A stretch of 18,683 nt of DNA from UBA6398 sp963644855 (GCA_963644855.1 CAVIQL010000038.1:1-18683), one strand, 5' to 3'; shown: positions 7,802 through 16,764, counted from the stretch's first letter. Numbers and translations: made by a program. Notes: generated by a model not told the origin, from the sequence alone.

Positions 7802-8443
7802 ATGTCGCGCAAGAAACAAAAATTCTATGTAGTATGGTGCGGACACAACCCCGGAGTCTACAACTCTTGGGAGGATTGTCAACGTGAAACGCGGCATTTC
7901 GGCGGCGCAAAGTTCAAATCGTTTGCTACCGAAGAGGAAGCAAAACAAGAATTCATGCTTGGCGACCCAAAAGAACGAAGCGAAGAAGTAAAAAAATACG
8001 CAACTCGTATTGCCAACACCCGTTCTCTTCCGCCCAAGGTGGAATGTAAAGCGCTCGCTGTCGATGCTGCGTGCTCCGGAAATCCCGGCAAAATGGAATA
8101 CAGAGGCATATATTTAGGCGATCGTAGCGAAGTGTTTCATTATGGTCCCGTTTGGGGCACCAACAATATCGGCGAATTTCTCGCCATAGTGCATGCCCTC
8201 GCGCTTATGAAGCAGAAAGGATTGGACATGCCCGTTTATTCCGACAGCAGAAACGCTATGCTGTGGGTGAAAAACAAGAAATGCCGCACAAAACTTGAAC
8301 GCAACGCAAAGACAGAGGCTCTATTCCAACTCATATCCCGCGCTGAACAATGGCTCTGCAACAACAACTACACCAATAAGATTATAAAATGGGAAACGAA
8401 GCAGTGGGGAGAAATCCCTGCCGACTTCGGACGCAAACATTGA
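7802..8443 (+). CDS. Viroplasmin-domain ribonuclease HI
   Basis: A 213-aa protein with two domains. Residues 1-55 (KFYVVWCGHNPGVYNSWEDC, GAKFKSFATEEEA) form the viroplasmin/RNase H1 N-terminal domain, which binds RNA-DNA hybrids in related enzymes. A linker follows. From about residue 83 comes an RNase HI fold (ALAVDAACSGNPG) with the acidic active-site set visible as D88, E125 (GEFLAI), D148 (YSDSRNAM) and D208 (PADFG). It should degrade RNA in RNA-DNA hybrids in the cytoplasm. This architecture is common in Bacteroidota and Firmicutes. The gene follows the methylase remnant directly and lies 30 bp before the ABC exporter gene. No clear separate promoter is seen. Confidence 0.92.
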   Translation: MSRKKQKFYVVWCGHNPGVYNSWEDCQRETRHFGGAKFKSFATEEEAKQEFMLGDPKERSEEVKKYATRIANTRSLPPKVECKALAVDAACSGNPGKMEYRGIYLGDRSEVFHYGPVWGTNNIGEFLAIVHALALMKQKGLDMPVYSDSRNAMLWVKNKKCRTKLERNAKTEALFQLISRAEQWLCNNNYTNKIIKWETKQWGEIPADFGRKH

Positions 8444-8473
8444 ACTATCATATTTAATAAACAGCCCCAAACA

Positions 8474-10309
8474 ATGAAAGAATTCCTAAAAGTTTTAGCC
8501 AACTATGTTCTTCCCTACAAACGATACCTCATCGGCTCGCTACTGTTCAATCTGCTTTCGGCAATATTGAATGTGTTTTCGTTCATGTCCATAATCCCCA
8601 TGCTGCAAATGCTTTTCGGGATAGAAAAAGCGAACTACCATTTTATTCCGTGGGACACAGCTGGCGAAAGCTTGAAAAACATTTTGGTGAATAACTTTTA
8701 CTATTATACTACAGTGCTTATCAATCAATACGGACCCTCTACCACATTGTTATTGATAGGCCTTTTTCTTGCCCTCACCACCTTTCTCAAAACGGGAAGC
8801 TATTTCGCCTCGGCAGCAATCATGGTGCCGATGCGCACAGGCATTGTGCGCGACATAAGAATACGTGTTTATCACAAAATACTTGCTCTGCCGCTTTCTT
8901 TCTTCTCTGACGAACGCAAGGGAGACATTATTGCACGAATGAGCGGCGACGTAAACGAAATAGAAAACTCTGTAACTGGCTCGTTGGAGATGTTGATAAA
9001 AAATCCAATCCTTTTGATTTGCTACTTTTCAGTACTTATCTACACAAGCTGGCAACTCACACTTTTCACAATCGTTGTGCTCCCGCTAATGGGCTGGGCA
9101 ATGGGACGGATAGGGCGAAAACTCAAATCCAAGTCGCTCTACGCACAAAACAAATGGAGCGAAACCATGGCACAACTTGAAGAAACGCTCGGCGGAATGC
9201 GAATAATAAAAGCTTTCACGGCTGAGAAAAAAATGAACGAGCGTTTCGACAACTGCACCAACACTTATCGCCACGCTGCCACGCGTGTTGCTGTGCGCCA
9301 AGCCTCAGCTCACCCTGTCAGCGAGTTTTTAGGTACGGTGCTTATCGTACTTGTTTTATGGTATGGCGGAACTCTTATTTTCTCAAAGCATTCTCCTATT
9401 GATGCCCCCACGTTTATTTTCTACATGGTGATACTCTACAGCATAATCCAGCCGTTGAAAGATTTTGCCAAAGCCTCCTACAACATACCAAAAGGCATGG
9501 CGTCGGTGGAGCGTGTAAACAAAATTCTCAACGCGCCCAACCCGATAAAAGAAGTTGCCGATGCAAAAACCGTTTCAGGGCTTAACAATGAGATTTCATT
9601 CAACGATGTACATTTTGCCTACAAGAACGGCGTGGAAGTATTGCATGGCGTTTCGCTGAAAATCAAACGCGGACAAACTATAGCCATTGTTGGGCAAAGC
9701 GGGTCGGGAAAATCTACGCTCGTTGACCTTTTGCCGCGCTACCACGAGGTTACCAGCGGAAGCATAACCATTGATGGGGTTGACATTCGCGACCTTAAAA
9801 TTGCCGATCTCCGTGGAATTATCGGCAATGTCAATCAAGAGGCAATTCTTTTCAACGATACTTTTTTCAACAACATCGCCTTCGGCGTAAAGAGTGCCAC
9901 AATGGAAGAAGTTGTTGAGGCGGCAAAAATAGCAAATGCACACGAATTTATAATGGAAAGCGAGAACGGCTACGAAACTACCGTTGGCGACCGAGGTTGC
10001 AGGCTTTCGGGCGGTCAGAGACAGCGTGTGAGCATAGCGAGAGCCATTCTCAAAAATCCCGATATCCTTATTCTCGACGAGGCAACCTCTGCACTCGACA
10101 CCGAAAGCGAAAGACTTGTGCAGGAAGCTCTTGAACGCCTCATGAAAACGCGCACTACAATTGCAATAGCCCATCGTCTTTCAACCATTAAGAACTCCGA
10201 CGAAATTTGTGTGCTCCACGAGGGGCGCATAGTGGAACGCGGCACCCACGATGAACTTCTTGCGCTCAACGGATACTACAAACGTTTGAACGACATGCAG
10301 CAACTCTGA
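8474..10309 (+). CDS. MsbA-like ABC exporter (fused membrane and ATPase domains)
   Basis: A 611-aa half-transporter that would act as a homodimer in the inner membrane. Six transmembrane helices span about residues 15-335. The ATPase domain covers about 370-611, with Walker A GQSGSGKST (407-415), signature LSGGQ (511-515), Walker B ILILDE (531-536) and the switch histidine in AIAHRLST (H567). All key residues are intact, so it should be active. Similarity is to the MsbA/lipid A exporter and multidrug group; sequence alone does not separate lipid flippase from drug pump. The gene downstream, 25 bp away, encodes a membrane sulfatase-fold enzyme of the lipoteichoic-acid-synthase type, which favours an envelope lipid or glycan role. 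Confidence 0.93.
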   Translation: MKEFLKVLANYVLPYKRYLIGSLLFNLLSAILNVFSFMSIIPMLQMLFGIEKANYHFIPWDTAGESLKNILVNNFYYYTTVLINQYGPSTTLLLIGLFLALTTFLKTGSYFASAAIMVPMRTGIVRDIRIRVYHKILALPLSFFSDERKGDIIARMSGDVNEIENSVTGSLEMLIKNPILLICYFSVLIYTSWQLTLFTIVVLPLMGWAMGRIGRKLKSKSLYAQNKWSETMAQLEETLGGMRIIKAFTAEKKMNERFDNCTNTYRHAATRVAVRQASAHPVSEFLGTVLIVLVLWYGGTLIFSKHSPIDAPTFIFYMVILYSIIQPLKDFAKASYNIPKGMASVERVNKILNAPNPIKEVADAKTVSGLNNEISFNDVHFAYKNGVEVLHGVSLKIKRGQTIAIVGQSGSGKSTLVDLLPRYHEVTSGSITIDGVDIRDLKIADLRGIIGNVNQEAILFNDTFFNNIAFGVKSATMEEVVEAAKIANAHEFIMESENGYETTVGDRGCRLSGGQRQRVSIARAILKNPDILILDEATSALDTESERLVQEALERLMKTRTTIAIAHRLSTIKNSDEICVLHEGRIVERGTHDELLALNGYYKRLNDMQQL

Positions 10310-10334
10310 TGCCGCAACCCATAATTGATTAGCA

Positions 10335-12182
10335 ATGAAGAGACTTTTCTTTTTCCTATTCCATCTTTTTGCAGAGATACTGCTTTGGTTTATATCGTGG
10401 AAGATTCTTTTCATGATTTTCAACGGCTCTGTGAGTCGTGGCTGCCGCGCTGTCGATTACTTGTCGGTTGTGTGGCACGGGCTGCCGCTCGACATTGCCA
10501 CTGCAAGCTATATCATCGCCCCGGTATTGCTCATCATGCTGCTCAACACGTGGTTGAGAGTGCCGAAACTGCGTCGCGCACTTACAATATACTATATAGT
10601 TGTAGCAATATTCTGCACCATTGTTTCCACAGCCGATACATGTTTATATTCATTCTGGGATTACAAGATAGATGCCACTGTTTTCAATTACCTGTCCTCT
10701 CCTACGAGCATAACAAGCAGTGTAAGTTTAGGCTACCTCGTTGTCGGAATTTTGGTAATCGTTTTATGGTCCACATTGTTTACTCTCGATTTACGGCGAT
10801 GCACACCCCGTGATTTCAATTTCCCTCCGCGCAACCGCCGCATCGCCACATCTTTGTTCACTTTGCTTTTGGGCGGCATTTTGTTCCTTGGCATTCGCGG
10901 CGGAGTGGGACGTTCCACAGCCAATGTGGGAATGGTTTATTTCAGCAACAACCAATTTCTTAACCATTCGGCAGTAAATCCGGAATTCAGCCTATTGTCT
11001 TCGCTCAAAAAGTCGCAAGATTTCTCAAAGATGGGACGTTTTTTCCCACAAGACCGCTGCGACAGCATTTACAATGCGCTTGAATTTTCCACAAAAACCA
11101 TTGCGCCCGACACACTGCTCAACACTTCGCGCCCAAATATCCTTGTCATCATCACAGAGAGCTTTGCCGGCACATTTGTTGGCGCAATGGGAAATCCCAA
11201 CAACATAACTCCGAATTTTGATTCCCTTACACGCGAAGGCGTGTTCTTTACAAATTTCTACGCCAACTCATATCGCACCGACCGAGGTGTACTTTCCATT
11301 TTGAGCGGATACCCCGCTTTTCCCACAGCGTCTGTTATGAAAATGCCGAAAGCCAGTCGCAATCTGCCGGCAATAGCTTCGTCGCTCGGCAAAAACGGTT
11401 ATGAAAACGATTTCCTCTATGGTGGCGACATCAACTTCACCAATATGCAAAGCTATCTGCGCTCCACGGGCTACACTTCGGTAATAGGCGACACCAAGTT
11501 CACTCCTGCGCAACGCCTTACCCATGGTTGGGGAGTTACCGACAGCATTACGTTCAACTATCTCTACGATATGCTTCGCAAGCGTGCCACAAAATCTCCC
11601 TGGCACACCACATTTCTCACCCTTGCCTCTCACGAGCCGTGGGGTGTGCCCTATGATAGAATCAAAGGCGACAAAAAGGCAAACGCCATTGCCTATGTTG
11701 ACGATTGTATAGGGAGGTTTGTTGCGCAAATCAAGCGCACACCGCAATGGAATAACCTTTTGATAATCATATTGCCCGACCACGGCATTGGCTACCCTCA
11801 AGGACTCACCGAAGCCTCACCTCGCCGCTACCATATACCAATGCTATGGCTCGGAGGTGCGCTCAAAGCTCCTCGCCGCATCGACAAAATTTGCAGCCAG
11901 AGCGACCTTGCCGCCACACTTCTCGGACAATTAGGAATAAAGCACGACGATTTCATTTTCTCGCGCGACGTGCTATCCTCAACCTACGTTTATCCCTCGG
12001 CCTATCACGCTTTCGACAACGGGATATCGTTTATCGATTCCACGGGAACCACAGTCTACGACCTTACTTCCAAACGCGTGCTCACCGATGAGCCTTCGCC
12101 CTCGACGCGCCGCCTTGACTTTGCAAAAGCCATGCTGCAAAAAAGTTACGACAACCTTTCCTCGCTCGAAAACAAACGTTGA
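10335..12182 (+). CDS. LtaS/OpgB-like membrane sulfatase-fold transferase
   Basis: A 615-aa protein with about five N-terminal membrane helices (within residues 5-175), followed by an extracytoplasmic alkaline-phosphatase-superfamily domain (about 265-560). Active-site elements of the LTA-synthase group are visible: metal ligand E275 (ITESFAG), probable nucleophile T315 in SYRTDRGV, D482-H483 in LPDHG, and H500 (YHIPMLW). Family members transfer phosphoglycerol, phosphoethanolamine or similar groups to envelope glycans or lipids. A Gram-negative host makes OpgB-like glycan or lipid modification more likely than lipoteichoic acid synthesis. It is probably co-transcribed with the MsbA-like exporter. 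The exact donor and acceptor are unknown. Confidence 0.88.
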   Translation: MKRLFFFLFHLFAEILLWFISWKILFMIFNGSVSRGCRAVDYLSVVWHGLPLDIATASYIIAPVLLIMLLNTWLRVPKLRRALTIYYIVVAIFCTIVSTADTCLYSFWDYKIDATVFNYLSSPTSITSSVSLGYLVVGILVIVLWSTLFTLDLRRCTPRDFNFPPRNRRIATSLFTLLLGGILFLGIRGGVGRSTANVGMVYFSNNQFLNHSAVNPEFSLLSSLKKSQDFSKMGRFFPQDRCDSIYNALEFSTKTIAPDTLLNTSRPNILVIITESFAGTFVGAMGNPNNITPNFDSLTREGVFFTNFYANSYRTDRGVLSILSGYPAFPTASVMKMPKASRNLPAIASSLGKNGYENDFLYGGDINFTNMQSYLRSTGYTSVIGDTKFTPAQRLTHGWGVTDSITFNYLYDMLRKRATKSPWHTTFLTLASHEPWGVPYDRIKGDKKANAIAYVDDCIGRFVAQIKRTPQWNNLLIIILPDHGIGYPQGLTEASPRRYHIPMLWLGGALKAPRRIDKICSQSDLAATLLGQLGIKHDDFIFSRDVLSSTYVYPSAYHAFDNGISFIDSTGTTVYDLTSKRVLTDEPSPSTRRLDFAKAMLQKSYDNLSSLENKR

Positions 12183-12195
12183 CGCCAACGCAATT

Positions 12196-12258
12196 CCTTG
12201 TAAAAACGCTTAGCGAGGGCTAAATTTTACCCCGTTTCAAGACATCTCATTTACAAGG
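12196..12258. repeat. 9-bp inverted repeat spanning the region before array B
   Basis: CCTTGTAAA (12196-12204) and TTTACAAGG (12250-12258) are perfect reverse complements separated by 45 bp, just after the LtaS-like stop at 12182. The right arm overlaps the first, weak box of array B. It could be a long-loop terminator stem or an extra binding half-site. The stem is A/T-rich and not followed directly by a T run, so a terminator role is doubtful. Confidence 0.4.
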
Positions 12259-12359
12259 TCTTACATCATCTTTCTAATGTCTGATATTTTTTAAACAATG
12301 TCAGACATTGTTTAAAAAATGTCTGACATTAGAAAAACGATATGCCGAATCGTTTTTTT
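12255..12359. repeat. Repeat array B: five 21-bp-phased palindromic boxes upstream of czcBAC
   Basis: Boxes AAGGTCTTACATC (12255-12267), AATGTCTGATATT (12276-12288), AATGTCAGACATT (12297-12309), AATGTCTGACATT (12318-12330) and GATATGCCGAATC (12339-12351) have centres at 12261, 12282, 12303, 12324 and 12345, all exactly 21 bp apart. Boxes 3 and 4 are perfect 6-1-6 inverted repeats. Box 3 extends to CAATGTC-A-GACATTG. The three central boxes together make a 65-bp inverted repeat (12271-12335) with one mismatch and one G:T pair. An additional in-phase half-site GACATC lies at 12241-12246. The array ends about 47 bp before the likely czcB -7 element, a suitable place for an operator or upstream activator site. 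Confidence 0.87.
12333..12357. terminator. Hairpin with T tract, possible bidirectional terminator
   Basis: AAAAACGAT (12333-12341) and ATCGTTTTT (12349-12357) form a 9-bp perfect stem around a 7-nt loop. The T run continues to 12359, giving the outline of an intrinsic terminator for the leftward-lying genes. Only two of the nine pairs are G:C, and the hairpin is exactly centred on the last box of array B, so it may be mainly a DNA-level element. Confidence 0.35.
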
Positions 12360-12405
12360 GTGGGGCGGAAACGATGTTTGCAACTGGGTTGCACGCGCGG
12401 GAATA

Positions 12406-12413
12406 TAACTTTG
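12406..12413 (+). promoter_or_regulatory. -7 element of the czcBAC promoter
   Basis: TAACTTTG matches TAnnTTTG exactly. Candidate -33 elements are badly spaced: TTG at 12389-12391 is 14 bp away and TTTG at 12377-12380 is 25 bp away. Poor -33 spacing next to a phased operator array suggests regulated transcription. The predicted start near 12420 gives a leader of about 19 nt before the ATG at 12439. Confidence 0.5.
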
Positions 12414-12438
12414 CAGGCGAAAACAATTGTATTCTGAA

Positions 12439-13623
12439 ATGAAAAAGATTATCATCATAGTGGCGGTGTCGCTTGCTGCTCTCGCGGCAATTGTATTTAC
12501 TGACAAAAAAGACGTTGCCACGCACGAAGAACACGAACATGAGGCTACCGATTATGCCAATATTCCGCTCACCGAGGCACAGATTCAAGCTGTGAAACTG
12601 TCTACTTCGCCCATTGAGTATCGCGATATGGACCAAGGTATAAGGGCAAACGGTGAACTCGTGGTAAGGGCGCAAAACACTGCCGACGTGAGCAGCACAA
12701 TGCAGGGAGTGGTGAAAAAATTGTTTGTTAACGAGGGCGACAAAGTGGGCAAAGGACAGATTGTTGCCATGGTGGAAAATCCCGAAGTGGTTGCTTTGCA
12801 AAGGGAATACTATTCGGCATGCAAGGAAACGGAATATGCCAAAAGCGAACTCGACAGACAGAATTTTTTGGCAAGCCAGGGCGCGGGATTGGGCAAGAAT
12901 TTGCAACAGGCATCGGCTCAATATAATATTCTATCGGCTAAGCAAGGCGGAATTGCCCGTCAACTCGCACAATTTGGCATCAGCGCAAAAAATGCGGCGG
13001 AAGGGAAATTCACTACATCGTTTCCCCTTCATTCGCCAATAGGCGGAACGGTGGGAAAGATAGGCGCAAGCATAGGCAGCTACGTTGATATGCAAACGCC
13101 AATAATGACTGTTTGCAACAACAGCACTGTGGAATGCGACTTGAACGTTTTTGAAAAAGATATTGCCAAGGTGAAACGCGGCGCACGCGTATTGCTCTCG
13201 CTCACAAACCAGGCTGGCAAGACTATAGAGGGCTGGGTGAGCGGCATAAACGAGAACTTCAACGCAAAAGACAAGAGTGTGGCCGTACATGTGAAGATAG
13301 AAAATCCTGAAAGCAATCTATTTGGCGGCATGTATGTTACTGGTTTGATTTCCACGGGCAAAGAACGTGTGGAAGCTGTGCCGAGCAACGCGATAGTCAA
13401 GGACGGAAATCGCTCATACGTGTTTGTGCACAATGTGAACCATTCGCTTAGCATTAAAAAGACTCACCACTTCAAACGCTGCGAAGTGAAAACGGGCATA
13501 ACCGAGGACGGATATACTCAGGTGGACTTTGTGGAACCGATAAAGAAGGATTTGCCCGTGGTAACCAACAACAGTTATTATTTGGCGAGTGCCGTGGGCG
13601 AACATGGCGAACATGATCATTAA
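12439..13623 (+). CDS. czcB: CzcB/CusB-like periplasmic adaptor of RND metal efflux
   Basis: A 394-aa membrane-fusion protein. I chose the ATG at 12439 because it begins a normal anchor or signal (MKKIIIIVAVSLAALAAIVF); an in-frame TTG at 12427 adds only three residues. A His/Glu-rich stretch follows (THEEHEHEAT, about 29-38), then a barrel-sandwich half-motif (VKKLFVNEGDKVGKGQIVAM, about 95-115), a helical hairpin (about 120-180) and the second half-motif (HSPIGGTVGKIGASIGSYV). The C terminus is again His-rich (GEHGEHDH). The histidine clusters could bind periplasmic metal and hand it to the pump. It is the first gene of the operon, with czcA 30 bp downstream. Confidence 0.92.
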   Translation: MKKIIIIVAVSLAALAAIVFTDKKDVATHEEHEHEATDYANIPLTEAQIQAVKLSTSPIEYRDMDQGIRANGELVVRAQNTADVSSTMQGVVKKLFVNEGDKVGKGQIVAMVENPEVVALQREYYSACKETEYAKSELDRQNFLASQGAGLGKNLQQASAQYNILSAKQGGIARQLAQFGISAKNAAEGKFTTSFPLHSPIGGTVGKIGASIGSYVDMQTPIMTVCNNSTVECDLNVFEKDIAKVKRGARVLLSLTNQAGKTIEGWVSGINENFNAKDKSVAVHVKIENPESNLFGGMYVTGLISTGKERVEAVPSNAIVKDGNRSYVFVHNVNHSLSIKKTHHFKRCEVKTGITEDGYTQVDFVEPIKKDLPVVTNNSYYLASAVGEHGEHDH

Positions 13624-13653
13624 TCCTCGGCGCATCATTCAAACCACAACGCA

Positions 13654-16600
13654 ATGTTTCAAAAACTTATAGACTACTCCATTCACCACAAAGCCGTGGT
13701 GGGTGTGCTCACTCTGTTGCTCGCAGTTTGGGGAGCGGTATCGCTCGCAAACCTCCCGTTCGATTCCACTCCAGATATTACCAACAACCAAGTGCAAGTG
13801 ATTACGCAAGCTCCAGAACTTGGCGCGCAAGAAGTGGAACAGTATATCACCACTCCAATAGAGATGGCAATGGCAAACATTCCCCAACTCGAAAGCCGCA
13901 GAAGCATATCTCGCAGTGGTTTGTCAGTAATTACTCTTGTTTTCAACGATAATGCCGACATTTATTGGGCACGTCAGCAGGTTAGCCAACAGTTAAAGGA
14001 AGCCGAAGAAGAGTTGTCGCGCGGCGGAAAAACCTCGCTCGGACCAATAGCAACAGGTTTGGGCGAAATTTACCACTATACCGTGAGGGCGAAGAAAGGA
14101 TATGAAGACAAATATACCCTGACCCAGTTGCGCACCATACAGGATTGGATTGTAAGGAAACAGTTGTCGGGCACAAAAGGTTTGGCAGAAGTGAGCGGCT
14201 GGGGCGGATTCGTGAAAGAATACGAGGTGGCAATCGATGCCGAACGCTTGAACGCAGCCGGAATTACCATTCCCGAAATTTACAAAGCGCTCGAAGACAA
14301 TAACGAAAACACCGGCGGAAGCTACATTGAGCAAAACGACAGACAATATTATATTCGCGGAATAGGAGTAACCAAGAGTCTTAACGACATAAGGAATATC
14401 CCCGTGAAAACATCAGCTGCCACACCCGTGAGAATAGGCGACATTGCAAAAGTAGACTATGGTACGGCAACAAGGTTTGGCGCCGTAACACGCAATGGCG
14501 ATGGCGAAGTGGTGGCAGGCATTGCCATAATGCTCAAAGGCGAGAACTTTCAGGAAGTGAGCCGCAGAGTAAAAGAAAGAATAGCCCAAATACAAAAAAG
14601 TCTGCCTCAAGGCGTGGTGATAGAGCCTTTCATCGACCGCACACAGCTTGTTGACAGAGTGGAAAACACCATCGCACACAATCTAATTGCCGGCGGACTG
14701 ATAGTAATCTTTATCCTCGTGCTTTTTCTCGGCAACTGGCGCGCGGGACTCGTTGTGGCAAGCGTTATACCCCTCAGCATGTTGTTTGCATTCGGAATGA
14801 TGCGGCTTTTCGGCATTAGTGGCAATCTCATGAGCCTCGGTGCAATAGATTTTGGCATGATCGTTGATTCGGCAGTGATTATCGTGGAAGCTGTATGCCT
14901 TCATATCGAACAACAAAAGGCAAAGTATCCCACGATGCGCCTCACCCAGCAGGAAATGGACGGTGAAGTTTTTTACTCTGCCTCTAAAATTCGGCATTCA
15001 GCGGCTTTCGGCGAGATTATAATAATGATAGTTTATATTCCGCTCATGACTCTCGCAGGAATAGAGGGTAAAATGTTCCGTCCTATGGCTCTCACGATAT
15101 TCTTTGCCATTCTCGGCGCGTTCATTCTCTCTCTCACCTACGTTCCAATGGCAAGCGCACTATTTTTGAGCAAGAAAATCGGAACGACAAAAAACATTGC
15201 CCATCGCATAGTGGACAAACTTCATACGATATACAAGCCCGTACTCGCTTGGGCAGTTTCCCACAATCGCGAACTTATTGTGGGCGCAATTTGCGCGTTT
15301 GTCGTTAGCATTGCAGCCTTTCAAAAACTCGGCGGAGAGTTTATCCCAAGTCTTGAAGAGGGTGATTTTGCTGCGGAGTTGAGTATGGCACAGGGCACAA
15401 GCCTTAGTCAAATGACAAAAGCCACTACTCTGGGCGAGAAACTGCTTCGCGAAAAATTTCCGGAGGTTAAGCAAGTGGTAACACGCATCGGTAGCGCCGA
15501 AATACCCACTGACCCAATGCCGGTAGAGCGTGCCGACATGATGATATCCCTCAAGCCTAAAGCAGAATGGACAAGCGCAAAAACAAAAGACGACTTGATG
15601 GAAATGATGACCGAAACGCTCGAAACAGTTCCCGGTCTTGACGTAGAGATGAGCCAGCCAATTCAAATGAGAAACAACGAATTGATAACGGGAATAAGGC
15701 AAGACGTAGCGGTAAAGATTTATGGCGAAGATCTCGACGTTCTAAGCGAACAGGCAAACCGAGTTGCAAAATCTATAAAGGGAGTTGCCGGAGTTGCCGA
15801 CATATTTGTAGAAAAAGTGCAGGGGTTGCCGCAAATCCATGTGGTATACAATCACGAGCGTCTTGCAGAGTATGGAATTTCTGTGAGAGATGCAAACAAT
15901 GTGTTGCAGACTGCGTTTGCAGGAAACAAGGCAGGAGCAGTATATGAAGGCGAGAAAAAATTCAGCATTGTGCTTCGTCTCGACAGCAAACTGCGCAACG
16001 ACATCACAACATTGCAAAACCTTTATCTACCATTGCAAAACGACGGAACCATTCCCCTATCCCAGGTTGCCGATATCGAATATGTGGAAGCCCCTTCCCA
16101 AATAACGCACGACGAAGGTACGCGCCGCATTTATGTAGGCTTCAATGTGAGAGGAAGAGATATAGAAAGCACAGTAAAAGATATCGAGAAAATAATAAAC
16201 AAAACCGATTTACCCGCCGGCTATTACTATAGTTACGATGGGGAGTTCAAGAATCTTCGCGAGGCAACAAACCGTTTATCGATAGCAATCCCTGCTGCGC
16301 TTATAATGATACTTCTGCTACTCTATGCCACGGTTCGCAATCTACGCGAGACGCTTTTCGTGTTCAGCGCTATTCCTCTTGCAGCAATTGGAGGCATTTG
16401 GGCTTTGTGGCTACGCGGCATGCCGTTCTCCATATCAGCCGGAGTGGGATTCATAGCCCTCTTTGGTGTAGCAGTACTCAATGGAATTGTGCTGATAGGG
16501 CAACTCAACGATTTGCAAAACAATGGTGTGAGCAACATCACCGAGAGAATTATGCAAGGGTGTATGATTCGTTTGCGCCCTGTGCTTATGACGGCGCTCG

Positions 16601-16758
16601 TTGCCAGTTTTGGTTTCCTGCCCATGGCTATTTCGCGCGGCGATGGTGCCGAAGTGCAACGCCCATTAGCCACAGTGGTAATCGGAGGACTTATAACATC
16701 TACACTGCTCACGCTCGTTGTGTTGCCGGCAATCTACAAAACATTCACAAAAAAGTAA
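13654..16758 (+). CDS. czcA: CzcA-like heavy-metal RND efflux pump
   Basis: A 1034-aa inner-membrane proton/cation antiporter of the HME-RND class; about 12 membrane helices are expected, with two large periplasmic loops. The N terminus (LPFDSTPDITNNQVQVIT) is characteristic of the family. The fourth helix carries DFGMIVDSAVIIVEA with D399, D405 and E412. This corresponds to the DFGxxVDxAxxxVE proton-relay motif of CzcA rather than the A-x-D-type motif of CusA. This favours divalent cations (Zn, Co, Cd, Ni) over monovalent Cu/Ag, though specificity is inferred. The periplasmic motif TDPMPVERADMM is also of CzcA type. The length is normal and no frame breaks are seen. Confidence 0.95.
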   Translation: MFQKLIDYSIHHKAVVGVLTLLLAVWGAVSLANLPFDSTPDITNNQVQVITQAPELGAQEVEQYITTPIEMAMANIPQLESRRSISRSGLSVITLVFNDNADIYWARQQVSQQLKEAEEELSRGGKTSLGPIATGLGEIYHYTVRAKKGYEDKYTLTQLRTIQDWIVRKQLSGTKGLAEVSGWGGFVKEYEVAIDAERLNAAGITIPEIYKALEDNNENTGGSYIEQNDRQYYIRGIGVTKSLNDIRNIPVKTSAATPVRIGDIAKVDYGTATRFGAVTRNGDGEVVAGIAIMLKGENFQEVSRRVKERIAQIQKSLPQGVVIEPFIDRTQLVDRVENTIAHNLIAGGLIVIFILVLFLGNWRAGLVVASVIPLSMLFAFGMMRLFGISGNLMSLGAIDFGMIVDSAVIIVEAVCLHIEQQKAKYPTMRLTQQEMDGEVFYSASKIRHSAAFGEIIIMIVYIPLMTLAGIEGKMFRPMALTIFFAILGAFILSLTYVPMASALFLSKKIGTTKNIAHRIVDKLHTIYKPVLAWAVSHNRELIVGAICAFVVSIAAFQKLGGEFIPSLEEGDFAAELSMAQGTSLSQMTKATTLGEKLLREKFPEVKQVVTRIGSAEIPTDPMPVERADMMISLKPKAEWTSAKTKDDLMEMMTETLETVPGLDVEMSQPIQMRNNELITGIRQDVAVKIYGEDLDVLSEQANRVAKSIKGVAGVADIFVEKVQGLPQIHVVYNHERLAEYGISVRDANNVLQTAFAGNKAGAVYEGEKKFSIVLRLDSKLRNDITTLQNLYLPLQNDGTIPLSQVADIEYVEAPSQITHDEGTRRIYVGFNVRGRDIESTVKDIEKIINKTDLPAGYYYSYDGEFKNLREATNRLSIAIPAALIMILLLLYATVRNLRETLFVFSAIPLAAIGGIWALWLRGMPFSISAGVGFIALFGVAVLNGIVLIGQLNDLQNNGVSNITERIMQGCMIRLRPVLMTALVASFGFLPMAISRGDGAEVQRPLATVVIGGLITSTLLTLVVLPAIYKTFTKK

Positions 16759-16764
16759 ACTCAC

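Noticed and set aside
12255..12359. CRISPR-like array
   Set aside because: The repeats are 13 bp palindromes with 8-bp linkers, far too short for CRISPR repeats and spacers, and there are no cas genes.
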